DNA of 18,428 nt. Source: Spirochaetales bacterium. GTDB taxonomy: Bacteria > Spirochaetota > Spirochaetia > Treponematales > Rectinemataceae. Under the pieces are notes generated by a model. That model worked only from the letters and a program-made list of their open reading frames with translations, was not told the origin of the DNA and did not search any database. The stretch spans positions 63,281 to 81,708 of the forward strand of contig JADLKI010000014.1 in NCBI GenBank assembly GCA_015657395.1, written 5' to 3'. Below are positions 1 to 6,961 of this stretch, piece by piece (the first letter of the stretch is position 1; the number at the start of each line of letters is the position of its first letter). The position numbers and the translations under genes are program-made.

Positions 1-285
1 GTCCGAAGGGAGTTCTGTCAGAAGAGCGACGAGCCGCACAAGGTTCCACGGCATAAAATAACGGAGGTAGGCTGAAAGAAAAGCCGAATCGTTGAGATAG
101 TCGACGCTGCGGTGCGCCCTCTCCATCGTGAGCGAACGCCAGAGGTCCCGAATGCTGTAGCGAAGCTCCGCGCGCTTGCGCCCCGGCATCGGATTCGCTT
201 CATCGATGCATGCGGGGAGTTTCTGCAATGCGGAAACGGCGTCTTCGCTGATGCGAAGACTGTAGAGGAGAGTATGTTCGCCCAT
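1..285 (-). CDS. Rsm22-family ribosomal small-subunit methyltransferase-like protein, N-terminal 95 codons only
   Basis: The frame read leftwards from the ATG at 285 stays open to the window edge, so only the N-terminus is present. It begins MGEHTLLYSLR and contains a segment resembling the conserved start of Rsm22-like proteins: LWRSLTMERAHRS around residues 51-63, then AYLRYFMPWNLVRLVALL around residues 74-91. The family is related to class I SAM-dependent methyltransferases and is linked to assembly of the ribosomal small subunit; the SAM-binding core would lie beyond the edge. No Shine-Dalgarno sequence precedes the ATG, and the nearest upstream in-frame region offers no better start. The gene lies 25 bp downstream of tdh on the same strand and may also have its own promoter inside the end of tdh. 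The assignment rests on a short segment and is moderate; another helical N-terminal domain cannot be excluded. Confidence 0.6.
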   Translation of the reverse strand, partial: MGEHTLLYSLRISEDAVSALQKLPACIDEANPMPGRKRAELRYSIRDLWRSLTMERAHRSVDYLNDSAFLSAYLRYFMPWNLVRLVALLTELPSD

Positions 286-291
286 GGGGCG

Positions 292-320
292 ACTATAGCA
301 TATTCCTGTGTTACTCGAAA
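292..320 (-). promoter_or_regulatory. Possible promoter for the Rsm22-like gene, giving a leaderless transcript
   Basis: Read on the minus strand, a weak -35 TTTCGA (315-320) is followed after 17 nt by a good -10 TATAGT (292-297). The ATG at 285 begins only 6 nt after the -10 box, so transcription would start at or next to the start codon. There is no Shine-Dalgarno sequence. The -35 overlaps the final codons of tdh. Confidence 0.35.
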
Positions 321-1336
321 CTGAGTACCACTTTGCCTGCTTCACCTGAGAGCATTGCCGCAAAGCCCTTCTCGAAATCGTCGAAGGAGAAGCGGTGCGT
401 AATGACGGGGCTGATGTCGAGGCCCGAGAGCAGCATGGTCTGCATTTTGTACCATGTCTCGAAGATCTCGCGCCCGTAGACGCCCTTGATGAAGAGCCCC
501 TTGAAGATGACGCGCGACCAGTCGATGCCCGCGCCATCCGGCAGAAGGCCGAGGAGGGCCATGCGTCCGCCGTTGTACATGTTCTCTATCATCTGTTCGA
601 GGGCCTGGGGGCTGCCCGACATCTCCAGGCCGATATCGAAACCTCCAACCATGCCCAGTTCTTTCTGCACTACCTTGAGATCTTCTTTTGCGATATTGAC
701 GACGCGCGTTGCGCCGAGTTTCTTTGCGAGCTCGAGGCGCCATGGATTCACGTCCGTCACCACGACGTTGCGCGCACCGACATGCCGCGCGATCGCCCCC
801 GCCATGCACCCGATCGGGCCCGCCCCGGTGATGAGCACGTCTTCCCCCACCATGTCGAAGGAGAGCGCCGTATGCGTTGCATTGCCGAATGGATCAAAAA
901 TGGCCGCGATTTCATCGGGAATGGCTTCATGCATGTGCCACGCATTCTGCGCGGGTACGGACAGGTATTCGGCAAAACACCCGTCGCGGTTGACGCCGAT
1001 GCCCACGGTGTTCGGGCAGAGATGGCGCCTGCCCGCGCGGCAGGCCCTGCAGACGCCGCACCAGATGTGTCCCTCTGCGGAGACCCGTTCGCCGATCTTG
1101 TAGCCCTGCACCGAGCGCCCCATGTCCACGATTTCACCGACAAATTCATGCCCTATAGTCTGTCCCAGACGAATGGTGCGCTGCGCCCAGGTATCCCATT
1201 TCCAGATATGGACATCTGTGCCGCATATGGCTGTTTTTTTGACTTTTATGAGGAGATCGTTGTCTCCGATTTTGGGAGTGGGAACATCTTCCATCCAGAG
1301 CCCAGGCTCACTTTTTCGTTTTACAAGCGCTTTCAT
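311..1336 (-). CDS. tdh: L-threonine 3-dehydrogenase
   Basis: NAD-dependent zinc alcohol-dehydrogenase-family enzyme that oxidises L-threonine to 2-amino-3-ketobutyrate in the cytoplasm. At 341 residues it matches the length of E. coli Tdh and aligns with it almost without gaps. Catalytic-zinc residues are C38, H63 and E64. The structural-zinc cysteines are C93, C96, C99 and C107. The Rossmann nucleotide-binding loop GAGPIG is at 171-176, and the segments [10 protein letters not shown] and [14 protein letters not shown] are typical of Tdh. The ATG is preceded by AAGGAG at proper spacing. A possible -10 box, TATACT, lies at 1401-1406, but I see no convincing -35 with it. The usual partner kbl (2-amino-3-ketobutyrate CoA ligase) is not in this window. 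The upstream neighbour is a DMT permease 126 bp away, which may be cotranscribed. Confidence 0.96.
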   Translation of the reverse strand: MKALVKRKSEPGLWMEDVPTPKIGDNDLLIKVKKTAICGTDVHIWKWDTWAQRTIRLGQTIGHEFVGEIVDMGRSVQGYKIGERVSAEGHIWCGVCRACRAGRRHLCPNTVGIGVNRDGCFAEYLSVPAQNAWHMHEAIPDEIAAIFDPFGNATHTALSFDMVGEDVLITGAGPIGCMAGAIARHVGARNVVVTDVNPWRLELAKKLGATRVVNIAKEDLKVVQKELGMVGGFDIGLEMSGSPQALEQMIENMYNGGRMALLGLLPDGAGIDWSRVIFKGLFIKGVYGREIFETWYKMQTMLLSGLDISPVITHRFSFDDFEKGFAAMLSGEAGKVVLSFE

Positions 1337-1462
1337 AATGCTCCTTTCTGTCCGCGAGGCCTCGAACTGCGGCGGCGCGGATCATCACAGATCGACTTCC
1401 AGTATACTACTTGTGGTTGAAATGAGGAATGCAAAAAATGAAATAAACCATGCGTTGTAACC

Positions 1463-2362
1463 TTACAGCAAGAAGAAAAGTGCCGCTCCTCCGACCGCTA
1501 TCGCAGCTCCCAGGATCTCCAGAAAATGAATTTTTTGCTTGAGTATCAGAACCGAAGGCACGATGATCACGACCGGAGTGAGCGCCATGAGCGTGCTTGT
1601 GGCGCCCACCTGGGTATTCTGCATTGAGAAGAGGGAAAGGACCACGCCCAGAAACGGCCCGAACACCGAACCTTTTATGGTCGAGGTGAAGGCTTCCCTG
1701 TTTTTCGGCACCCTGAAAAAGACATGGGGTCCCTGTCCCATGATGAGGGCGTTGATGGCGAATCCGAAAATCGCCACAAAGACCCGGATCTGTGTGCCGG
1801 AGATCGGGCTGTAATCGCCCAGTCCGGCTTTTGTGAGCACCATTCCTCCTGCCTGGAACAGCGCAGACAGGAAGGCATATGTCAGCCCTTTTACCGAAAG
1901 CGCACCCTCGTTGTTTTTTCGGCTTTGCCGGGACCGCACGAGCACCACGATGAGGATGCCGGCCACGGTGACCGCCATGCCTATGAGCCTGTGCATCTGC
2001 ATGCGCTCCGCAATAAAGATGTAGGCAAACAGAGCGGTGAACACCGGGGTGAGCGACTGGAAAACGACGGTAATTCTTGAGCCTATAAGTACATATGCAT
2101 TAAAAAGGAAGAAGTCGGCGACGACGAAGCCGACGAGCCCCGACAGGGAGAGGAATATCCATGTCCGGAGCGGTGCATCGTAGGGGAAGGGAACTCCGCG
2201 CACAATGGTTCCTGATATCGCGAGGAAGAGGAAGGCGAAGACCACCTTCCAGAAATTGACCGCCAGCGCTCCGACTTTTTTTGAGGCATTCTCAAAAAAT
2301 ATCGCTGAAAAAGACCAGAACACAGCCGTTCCAAACGCAGCGAGGAGCGCGAGCTTTTCCAT
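1463..2362 (-). CDS. EamA/DMT-superfamily transporter
   Basis: A 299-residue inner-membrane protein with about ten hydrophobic segments arranged as two EamA repeats (roughly residues 3-141 and 157-299), as is usual for drug/metabolite transporters. The substrate cannot be told from sequence; members export amino acids, nucleotides or other metabolites. The segment GSRITVVFQSLTPVFTALFAYIFIAER around residues 93-119 is the typical end of the first repeat, and the second repeat has the matching ATSTLMALTPVVIIVPSVLIL. An in-frame TAG lies two codons upstream, so the ATG at 2362 is the first possible start; it has no Shine-Dalgarno sequence. It is divergent from the kinase-like gene, with 120 bp between them. 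Being next to tdh makes an amino-acid link thinkable, but that is only inference. Confidence 0.9.
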   Translation of the reverse strand: MEKLALLAAFGTAVFWSFSAIFFENASKKVGALAVNFWKVVFAFLFLAISGTIVRGVPFPYDAPLRTWIFLSLSGLVGFVVADFFLFNAYVLIGSRITVVFQSLTPVFTALFAYIFIAERMQMHRLIGMAVTVAGILIVVLVRSRQSRKNNEGALSVKGLTYAFLSALFQAGGMVLTKAGLGDYSPISGTQIRVFVAIFGFAINALIMGQGPHVFFRVPKNREAFTSTIKGSVFGPFLGVVLSLFSMQNTQVGATSTLMALTPVVIIVPSVLILKQKIHFLEILGAAIAVGGAALFFLL

Positions 2363-2370
2363 GATCTGCT

Positions 2371-2398
2371 ATTCTAGTGGAAGACCATCCTTTGTGAA
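2371..2398 (-). promoter_or_regulatory. Promoter of the DMT permease, probably leaderless
   Basis: On the minus strand, TTCACA (2393-2398, five of six consensus bases) is separated by 16 nt from TAGAAT (2371-2376, five of six). The ATG begins 8 nt after the -10 box, leaving little or no leader, which agrees with the missing Shine-Dalgarno sequence. Confidence 0.5.
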
Positions 2399-2435
2399 AG
2401 GGGCGGCACTTTCTTGTGTCTTATGTGCGTTTTTA

Positions 2436-2464
2436 TTGACCTGGGCCCGATCTTGGAATATCCT
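2436..2464 (+). promoter_or_regulatory. Promoter of the kinase-like/BON gene
   Basis: TTGACC (2436-2441) and TATCCT (2459-2464) are spaced by 17 nt. The predicted start near 2471 coincides with the AGGAGG ribosome-binding site (2471-2476) ahead of the ATG at 2483, so the leader would be only about 12 nt. Confidence 0.5.
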
Positions 2465-2482
2465 TAGTATAGGAGGCCCAAT

Positions 2483-3304
2483 ATGGCAGTGATTTGTATT
2501 TCACGAGAACTGGCATCCTACGGCGAAGAGACGGCCCAGGAACTTGCAAAGCTCAATGGATACAAGATCGTCGACAAAGAACATATTGAGGCAGCGTTAT
2601 CCGCTATCGGCATCGATATTGAGAAGCAAGAGCGATACGACGAGAAGAACCCGGGCTTCTGGGCATCTCTCTCTCAACAGCGGGACGAGTACCTGCATTT
2701 TCTCACACAGGCGATTTACGAAACCGCGCTTGGAAACGACTGCATAATCCTCGGGAGAGGCGCCCACGCCATCCTGAGGGGTATCCCGAACCTCATCGGC
2801 ATTCGGATCGGCGCCTCGAAATCCGTCAGGGTAGAGAGAGTGCGCAAGGCCCAAAACATCGACTCGCGCCATGCCCTCCAGATAATCGAGAGCAGCGACC
2901 ACGACCGCGCAGGCTTCCACAAATACTTCTTCTCCGTGGATTGGTACAATCCTTCCGAGTACGACATGACCCTCACGACCGACCGCTTCGATCCGATCCA
3001 TGCTGCAGCCGCAATCGAGGCCTTCCGCAAGTCGTTTATCACCGAGACGCAGGAAAAGGACGCTACCGCAAAGCTGCAGGACCTGCTGCTGGGATCGAAA
3101 ATCGTCACCGAGATCACCTACAACCGCAAGATTCCGATCCACTTCCTGGAGGCGGCCGTCGAGCGCGGCGTGGTCGTGCTGCATGGCGTGGCGAACACCC
3201 ATGCGGCGGTGGACAGCGCTGTCGCGGCGGCGAATCTCATACCGGGAGTCAGGCAGGTAGAGAGCGCGATCCAGCTCGTGCAGGAATTCACCGTAGTGCC
3301 ATGA
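2483..3304 (+). CDS. Cytidylate kinase-like protein with C-terminal BON domain
   Basis: A 273-residue protein in two parts. Residues 1-190 resemble the cytidylate-kinase-like family: CISRELASYGEETAQELAK at 5-23 in place of a normal P-loop, IILGRGAHAIL at 88-98, and RAGFHKYFFSVDWYNPSEYD at 142-161. Residues about 200-273 look like a BON domain, ending in the characteristic GVVVLHGVA and IPGVRQVESAIQLV segments (229-237 and 253-266). The canonical GKS/GKT of a Walker A motif is absent, as is common in this family, so kinase activity is unproven. BON domains usually bind membranes or lipids and are commoner in exported proteins, but no signal peptide is present here. The start is fixed by AGGAGG six bases before the ATG. 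The stop overlaps the ATG of a 14-codon ORF that leads into rlmB, so the genes are probably one operon. Confidence 0.85.
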   Translation: MAVICISRELASYGEETAQELAKLNGYKIVDKEHIEAALSAIGIDIEKQERYDEKNPGFWASLSQQRDEYLHFLTQAIYETALGNDCIILGRGAHAILRGIPNLIGIRIGASKSVRVERVRKAQNIDSRHALQIIESSDHDRAGFHKYFFSVDWYNPSEYDMTLTTDRFDPIHAAAAIEAFRKSFITETQEKDATAKLQDLLLGSKIVTEITYNRKIPIHFLEAAVERGVVVLHGVANTHAAVDSAVAAANLIPGVRQVESAIQLVQEFTVVP

Positions 3305-3345
3305 CAGGCGCAGAGAAGACGGACTCACCGGAAATCAGTCTGTGA
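3301..3345 (+). CDS. Possible 14-codon coupling ORF between the kinase-like gene and rlmB
   Basis: The ATG at 3301 overlaps the TGA of the kinase-like gene (ATGA). The ORF encodes MTGAEKTDSPEISL, and its own TGA overlaps the GTG start of rlmB (GTGA). It closes the 37-nt gap exactly, so ribosomes could step from one gene to the next by two consecutive stop/start overlaps. I do not recognise the peptide, and it may have no function of its own. The overlap may also be chance. Confidence 0.3.
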   Translation: MTGAEKTDSPEISL

Positions 3346-4073
3346 AATATGTATCTTCTTTTCATGCCATCCTTGAGACGCTGCGGGCAGGCTCATGTTC
3401 GGGCACCCTGTACGTCACGGAGGATGAGCATCGCAGGGGCCCCCGGATACGGGAGATTCTGGAAGAGGCTGAACGACAGGGCATGGCTGTCCGCGCGGTG
3501 CCCGCATCGAAGCTTGGGGAGATGAGCCCCGAGCACCGCGGTGTCCTCCTCGCGGTCGATTCGGAGTTGCGGCGCGCGCTCAGTCTTGAAGCGCTGTGCG
3601 GGGGGGCGTCCAAGGTGGATGCCAGCCTCGTGTTCGTGCTCGACCACATCGAAGACCCGCACAACGTGGGGGCGATTCTGCGCTCCGCCGATGCCTTCGG
3701 TGTCGATGCCGTGATCATTCCGTCACGGCGCGCTTCGCCGCTGACCGATGCCGCCGCGCGCAGCTCGGCAGGCGCCATTGCGTGGGTGCCGGTCATCCAG
3801 GTGAACAACCTCAGGGCCGCAGTCGATGCGCTGAAAAGTGCCGGCTACTGGGTGTATGCGGCGGACATGGCGGGGGCCCCGGTCGGCGAGCATCCAATGT
3901 CCAAGAAGGCCCTTGTCATCCTCGGCAACGAGGGCAAAGGCGCCTCCAGAATCCTGAGAGAAGCCGCCGACGAGAGCATCTCGATCCCCATGCGCGGCCA
4001 CGTCGATTCCCTGAATGTATCGGTGTCGGCGGCCATCCTCATGTATGAATACAGGCGCGCGCATTCAGGATAG
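3342..4073 (+). CDS. rlmB: RlmB-type 23S rRNA (guanosine-2'-O-)-methyltransferase, TrmH/SpoU family
   Basis: SPOUT-class enzyme expected to 2'-O-methylate a guanosine in 23S rRNA (G2251 in E. coli). At 243 residues it has the same length as E. coli RlmB and aligns end to end. The N-terminal part (YVSSFHAILETL) matches the small RNA-binding domain. Motif 1 is DHIEDPHNVGAILRSADAFG (101-120, including N108 and R114). Motif 2 is LGNEGKG (194-200). Motif 3, SIPMRG followed by SLNVSVSAAIL (214-233), forms the knot that binds SAM. I chose the GTG start because it aligns with the start of the E. coli protein and no in-frame ATG lies upstream. Its Shine-Dalgarno sequence is weak (GGA only), and translation may depend on coupling from upstream. 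It converges on pyrBI with a 33-bp gap. Confidence 0.92.
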   Translation: MKYVSSFHAILETLRAGSCSGTLYVTEDEHRRGPRIREILEEAERQGMAVRAVPASKLGEMSPEHRGVLLAVDSELRRALSLEALCGGASKVDASLVFVLDHIEDPHNVGAILRSADAFGVDAVIIPSRRASPLTDAAARSSAGAIAWVPVIQVNNLRAAVDALKSAGYWVYAADMAGAPVGEHPMSKKALVILGNEGKGASRILREAADESISIPMRGHVDSLNVSVSAAILMYEYRRAHSG

Positions 4074-4106
4074 GGGCATTGCGCCCCGCGCCTTTATCGT
4101 GAAACC

Positions 4107-5687
4107 TTACACGTCCCAGATTTCGCGGAATTTGTGTTCCCGCTCGCAGTACTTGCAGACAAAGGTCGTCTCGCCCTTGCGGATGAACTCGGGAGGCACC
4201 CCCTCGTTGTTCGCCGGATACGAGATGCAGTTCTCGTTTTTGCACGAGATTTCGTCGAAGCCGTAGATGCGGGGCGGCATCGAGAGGCGGTATTTCTTCG
4301 CGACATGCGCGTGCCGGATCAGGTTGAGCGTGCAGCCCGGCGCGATCGCGGCGAGTTTCTTCAGGTCCTTTTCGCCGAAACTTATGATGTCGGGCAGCGA
4401 GATGATGCCCTTGAAGGTCTCCGGCCCGCGGCTCGAGTGGTAGACGCCGTGGCTGGACCGCACATCGAGCTGGAGGATTTTGCGCACCGCATCGATGCTG
4501 CCCCAGATCTCGCCGATGGGCTCTCCGGTCGCGATGTGGTCGATCACGATGCCCTCCTCGACAGGCTTGATGCCCACCTTGTACTCGGGTTTGTGCTTTT
4601 CCTGAGCCTCCGCTTCGTGCACGAAATCATCGATGAATTCGCGCTGCTGCGCATGTTCGCCCTCGAAATCCTCGCCGATGCGGCCCGAGAGTATGGCGAT
4701 CTCCGCGATGCGCGTCCAGTATCCGTTGATCGACTGGCCGTCCCAGCCGTTGAGGGGCAGCTCGTCGAGAAAGAATGGGATGGTCGGGGAATTCCGGTCG
4801 CGCGGCAGAGGGTGGTAGAAGCGGCAACCGTCCGGCAGCTGCCCCAGGAAGTCCTTTTTGAAGGTGACGGCCTGGCGCAGGTAGGGCGCGCGCTCGAGGA
4901 CCGCCTCGCCCATGCGCTCGAGCTGGAGGCGGGTGAAGTACCAGATGGAGGAGACCTTGGCCTGCGCGAGATACTCTTCGATCGATTCGAAGACGCGCAC
5001 GGAGAAGCCGTTCGCCTTCATCTTCTCGACATAGTAGGGCGGCATGGACAGAAGCTCGGGCGCGACGAGGTCGACCTCGACATTGCGGAAAATTTTCAGG
5101 CCGTCGGCCTTGGAGTGCACGGTGCGGCCGTGATACAGGTCTCCCACCATGGCGATGTGGATGTGGTCGTCGTTCCAGCGCAGCTGCTCAAGGAATGAAA
5201 ACTCGTCGAGGAATTCCTGGGTGGGGTGTTCGTGTTTGCCGTCGCCCGCGTTGATGAACGAAGGCTTGGGTTTGCCGGTGATGCGCGAGTACTCGGAGAA
5301 TGCCTGGTCCAGCCAGGTGCATACACCTTCGAGCTTGGTCCGGAGAATGAAACAGGACTCCCCGGAATAGCCGAAGAGCATCTTGATGGCGTCGGTGATG
5401 GATTCGTTTTTGTTGAACGAGCTCGTCGCCGCATCGAAGACATTGACCCGCGCGCCAAGAAATTTGCCGGCGTTGCGGAACGATTCCCTGGTTCGGGTCG
5501 AATTCTCCATGAATATCAGATACACTTGATAGTCAAGGTCGTTGATGCGAAATTTCGATACATCGCCGCCGGAGACCGCCGCATCCTTGACTTCTCTCGC
5601 CTTGCGGTAGAGATAGCGCTGTTCGTCGAGCGATAGATCATTGACGACCGAAATCGATCTGCCTCTGAAAGGACCATTGCGGGCCAT
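4107..5687 (-). CDS. pyrBI: Fused aspartate carbamoyltransferase, catalytic (PyrB) and regulatory (PyrI) domains
   Basis: Catalyses carbamoyl phosphate plus aspartate to carbamoyl aspartate in pyrimidine synthesis. The 526-residue chain joins both subunits. The PyrB part (about 1-340) has STRTR (63-67), K93 in NKNES, R116, HPTQ (154-157), GRTVHS (187-192), FTRLQ (251-255, with R253 and Q255) and HPLPR (292-296), so the catalytic residues known from E. coli are kept. The PyrI part (about 370-526) starts with VIDHIATGEPIG (381-392) and ends in a zinc site with C482, C487, C511 and C514. A linker of about 30 charged residues joins them. AAGGAGG lies 5 nt before the ATG at 5687; an adjacent ATG at 5690 is too close to it, so I prefer 5687. 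Such fusions are known in Treponema and Thermotoga. The upstream methyltransferase gene ends 41 bp before and is probably cotranscribed. Confidence 0.95.
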   Translation of the reverse strand: MARNGPFRGRSISVVNDLSLDEQRYLYRKAREVKDAAVSGGDVSKFRINDLDYQVYLIFMENSTRTRESFRNAGKFLGARVNVFDAATSSFNKNESITDAIKMLFGYSGESCFILRTKLEGVCTWLDQAFSEYSRITGKPKPSFINAGDGKHEHPTQEFLDEFSFLEQLRWNDDHIHIAMVGDLYHGRTVHSKADGLKIFRNVEVDLVAPELLSMPPYYVEKMKANGFSVRVFESIEEYLAQAKVSSIWYFTRLQLERMGEAVLERAPYLRQAVTFKKDFLGQLPDGCRFYHPLPRDRNSPTIPFFLDELPLNGWDGQSINGYWTRIAEIAILSGRIGEDFEGEHAQQREFIDDFVHEAEAQEKHKPEYKVGIKPVEEGIVIDHIATGEPIGEIWGSIDAVRKILQLDVRSSHGVYHSSRGPETFKGIISLPDIISFGEKDLKKLAAIAPGCTLNLIRHAHVAKKYRLSMPPRIYGFDEISCKNENCISYPANNEGVPPEFIRKGETTFVCKYCEREHKFREIWDV

Positions 5688-5710
5688 CATTCCCTCCTTA
5701 CACGAATGGT

Positions 5711-5729
5711 GATCCCGCGTCGCGGGATC
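5711..5729. promoter_or_regulatory. Perfect intercistronic hairpin upstream of pyrBI
   Basis: GATCCCGCG and its exact reverse complement CGCGGGATC flank a single T, giving an 8-bp stem with a 3-nt loop in RNA. It begins within the stop codon of the RlmD-like gene and ends about 15 nt before the pyrBI ribosome-binding site. No T-run follows on either strand, so it does not look like an intrinsic terminator. It may be an RNA-processing or stability element. Confidence 0.5.
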
Positions 5730-6892
5730 TATCGAGCAGCCCTCGCAAGTCGGGCGACTGCCTCCAGCCGTCCGGTCTGAGGGTAGAAATCGAACAAGGT
5801 GATATTTTCGGTCTTCCAGCCTTTCTGTGTCAGGTCCTGCAGATCGCGCGCGAGGCTGGCGTGGTCGCAGCTCACATAGATAAGCAGGTCGGCCTGGGCG
5901 CCCGCAAGCCATGCGCGCAGCTCGGGCGAGAGGCCCGTGCGCGGCGGGTCGGCGACGATGCAGTCGAAGGCGCGATTCGCATGAGGTGTTTGTACCCAGC
6001 GCTCCACGGGTATATCCGAAAAGCCGATTTTGGCGCTCGCCTGGCTCAGGTTCAGACGTGCGGCTTCCATCGAGGCGGTATCGCTTTCGACACATTCGAT
6101 CGAATCGAAATTGTCCGCCAGGAAGAGCGAGAAGAGCCCTGCGCCGCTGTAGAGATCGAGCGCCCGCCCACCCTTGAGCGGCTCGATGCAGCGCTCTATG
6201 AGCTTTTCCAGCACGGCTATATTGCTCTGGAAGAAATGCGCCACGGGGAACTGGAAGCGCTTGCCCCGCACGCTCGCGCCCGCATACGCATCTCTGCCTT
6301 CGATGTAGATGTGCTCGTCCTGCCCGAAGGCGGCGAAGCGGGGCCGCTCGCCGATCAGCGCCGAAAGGGCGCGATAGGGGCGGGCTTTCCGGTTTTCGAC
6401 AACGAGCCAGCGTTCGAGGGCGGGCGCGAGGACGGGGCACTGGGCTGCCCTTACGGTCTCGCGCGAACCGGCTTTTGTAAACCCCAGGCCGCCGTCGCCG
6501 CACGCGTGAATCTGGATTCGGTTGCGGTAGTAGTAGGGCTCTCCGACGACGATTTCAAGCTTCCCGGGATCGAAGCCTCCGATGCGCAGAAATGTCTCGC
6601 GCGCGGCATCCTGCTTGAGCTCTGCCTGGTATGAATATTCCATGTGCTGGAGCGTGCAGCCGCCGCACACCCCGAACAGGGGGCAGGGTGGCTCTGTGCG
6701 CTGCGGGGAAGGTTCTTTTGTGCCGACGAGCTCTGCGCGGGAAAAACTCGCGTGCTCTTCGACAATCCTGAAGAGGACGAGTTCGCCGGGGATGGAATAG
6801 GGGATGAAGACCGCCTTGCCTTCCGAAAAAGCGATACCCTCGCCGTGGGAGGAGAGTTTTTCAACCCTGAGGGTAAGCAAGTCGTCGGTCAT
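5729..6892 (-). CDS. RlmD/TrmA-type RNA (uracil-5-)-methyltransferase
   Basis: A 387-residue class I SAM-dependent RNA m5U methyltransferase. The N-terminal part (about 1-60) resembles a TRAM RNA-binding domain. C70, C76, C79 and C152 fit the iron-sulfur cluster ligands of RlmD-like enzymes (CPLFGVCGGC and AAQCPVL). The SAM-binding part has FFQSN (220-224), DLYSGAG (246-252) and DPPRTGL (315-321). The catalytic cysteine is C342 in YVSCDHASLARDL, and E377 in GRLEAVARL is the likely general base. Whether the target is 23S rRNA U1939, U747 or another site cannot be decided here. The ATG at 6892 has only a weak purine-rich AAGAAAG ahead of it. It is divergent from the beta-CASP gene, with an AT-rich stretch between (6948-6958) that contains two overlapping TATAAT boxes on this strand. 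pyrBI follows downstream. Confidence 0.92.
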   Translation of the reverse strand: MTDDLLTLRVEKLSSHGEGIAFSEGKAVFIPYSIPGELVLFRIVEEHASFSRAELVGTKEPSPQRTEPPCPLFGVCGGCTLQHMEYSYQAELKQDAARETFLRIGGFDPGKLEIVVGEPYYYRNRIQIHACGDGGLGFTKAGSRETVRAAQCPVLAPALERWLVVENRKARPYRALSALIGERPRFAAFGQDEHIYIEGRDAYAGASVRGKRFQFPVAHFFQSNIAVLEKLIERCIEPLKGGRALDLYSGAGLFSLFLADNFDSIECVESDTASMEAARLNLSQASAKIGFSDIPVERWVQTPHANRAFDCIVADPPRTGLSPELRAWLAGAQADLLIYVSCDHASLARDLQDLTQKGWKTENITLFDFYPQTGRLEAVARLARAAR

Positions 6893-6926
6893 GAAAGCTT
6901 TCTTACTGTAATGGATTCACGCTTTT

Positions 6927-6955
6927 TTCGCAACTGGTCATTTTGGAATTATATT
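6927..6955 (+). promoter_or_regulatory. Possible promoter of the beta-CASP gene, leaderless type
   Basis: TTCGCA (6927-6932, four of six) and TATATT (6950-6955, five of six) are spaced by 17 nt. The ATG at 6962 begins 6 nt after the -10 box and has no Shine-Dalgarno sequence. The same AT-rich block could serve the divergent methyltransferase gene. Confidence 0.4.
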
Positions 6956-6961
6956 ATACGC

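Noticed and set aside
395..1420. Long plus-strand ORF opposite tdh
   Set aside because: The composition is that of an antisense shadow in high-GC DNA, while the minus strand encodes a complete Tdh.
4074..4106. Intrinsic terminator between rlmB and pyrBI
   Set aside because: GGGGC and GCCCC can pair across five bases (4075-4089), but the stem is short and no T-run follows on either strand.
5691..6503. Upstream extension of the pyrBI frame to give a 798-residue protein
   Set aside because: It overlaps the RlmD-like gene in another frame, has no family similarity and would bypass the strong ribosome-binding site at 5691-5699.
6644..6961. Upstream extension of the beta-CASP frame
   Set aside because: It is antisense to the N-terminus of the RlmD-like gene, and the family N-terminus starts at 6962.
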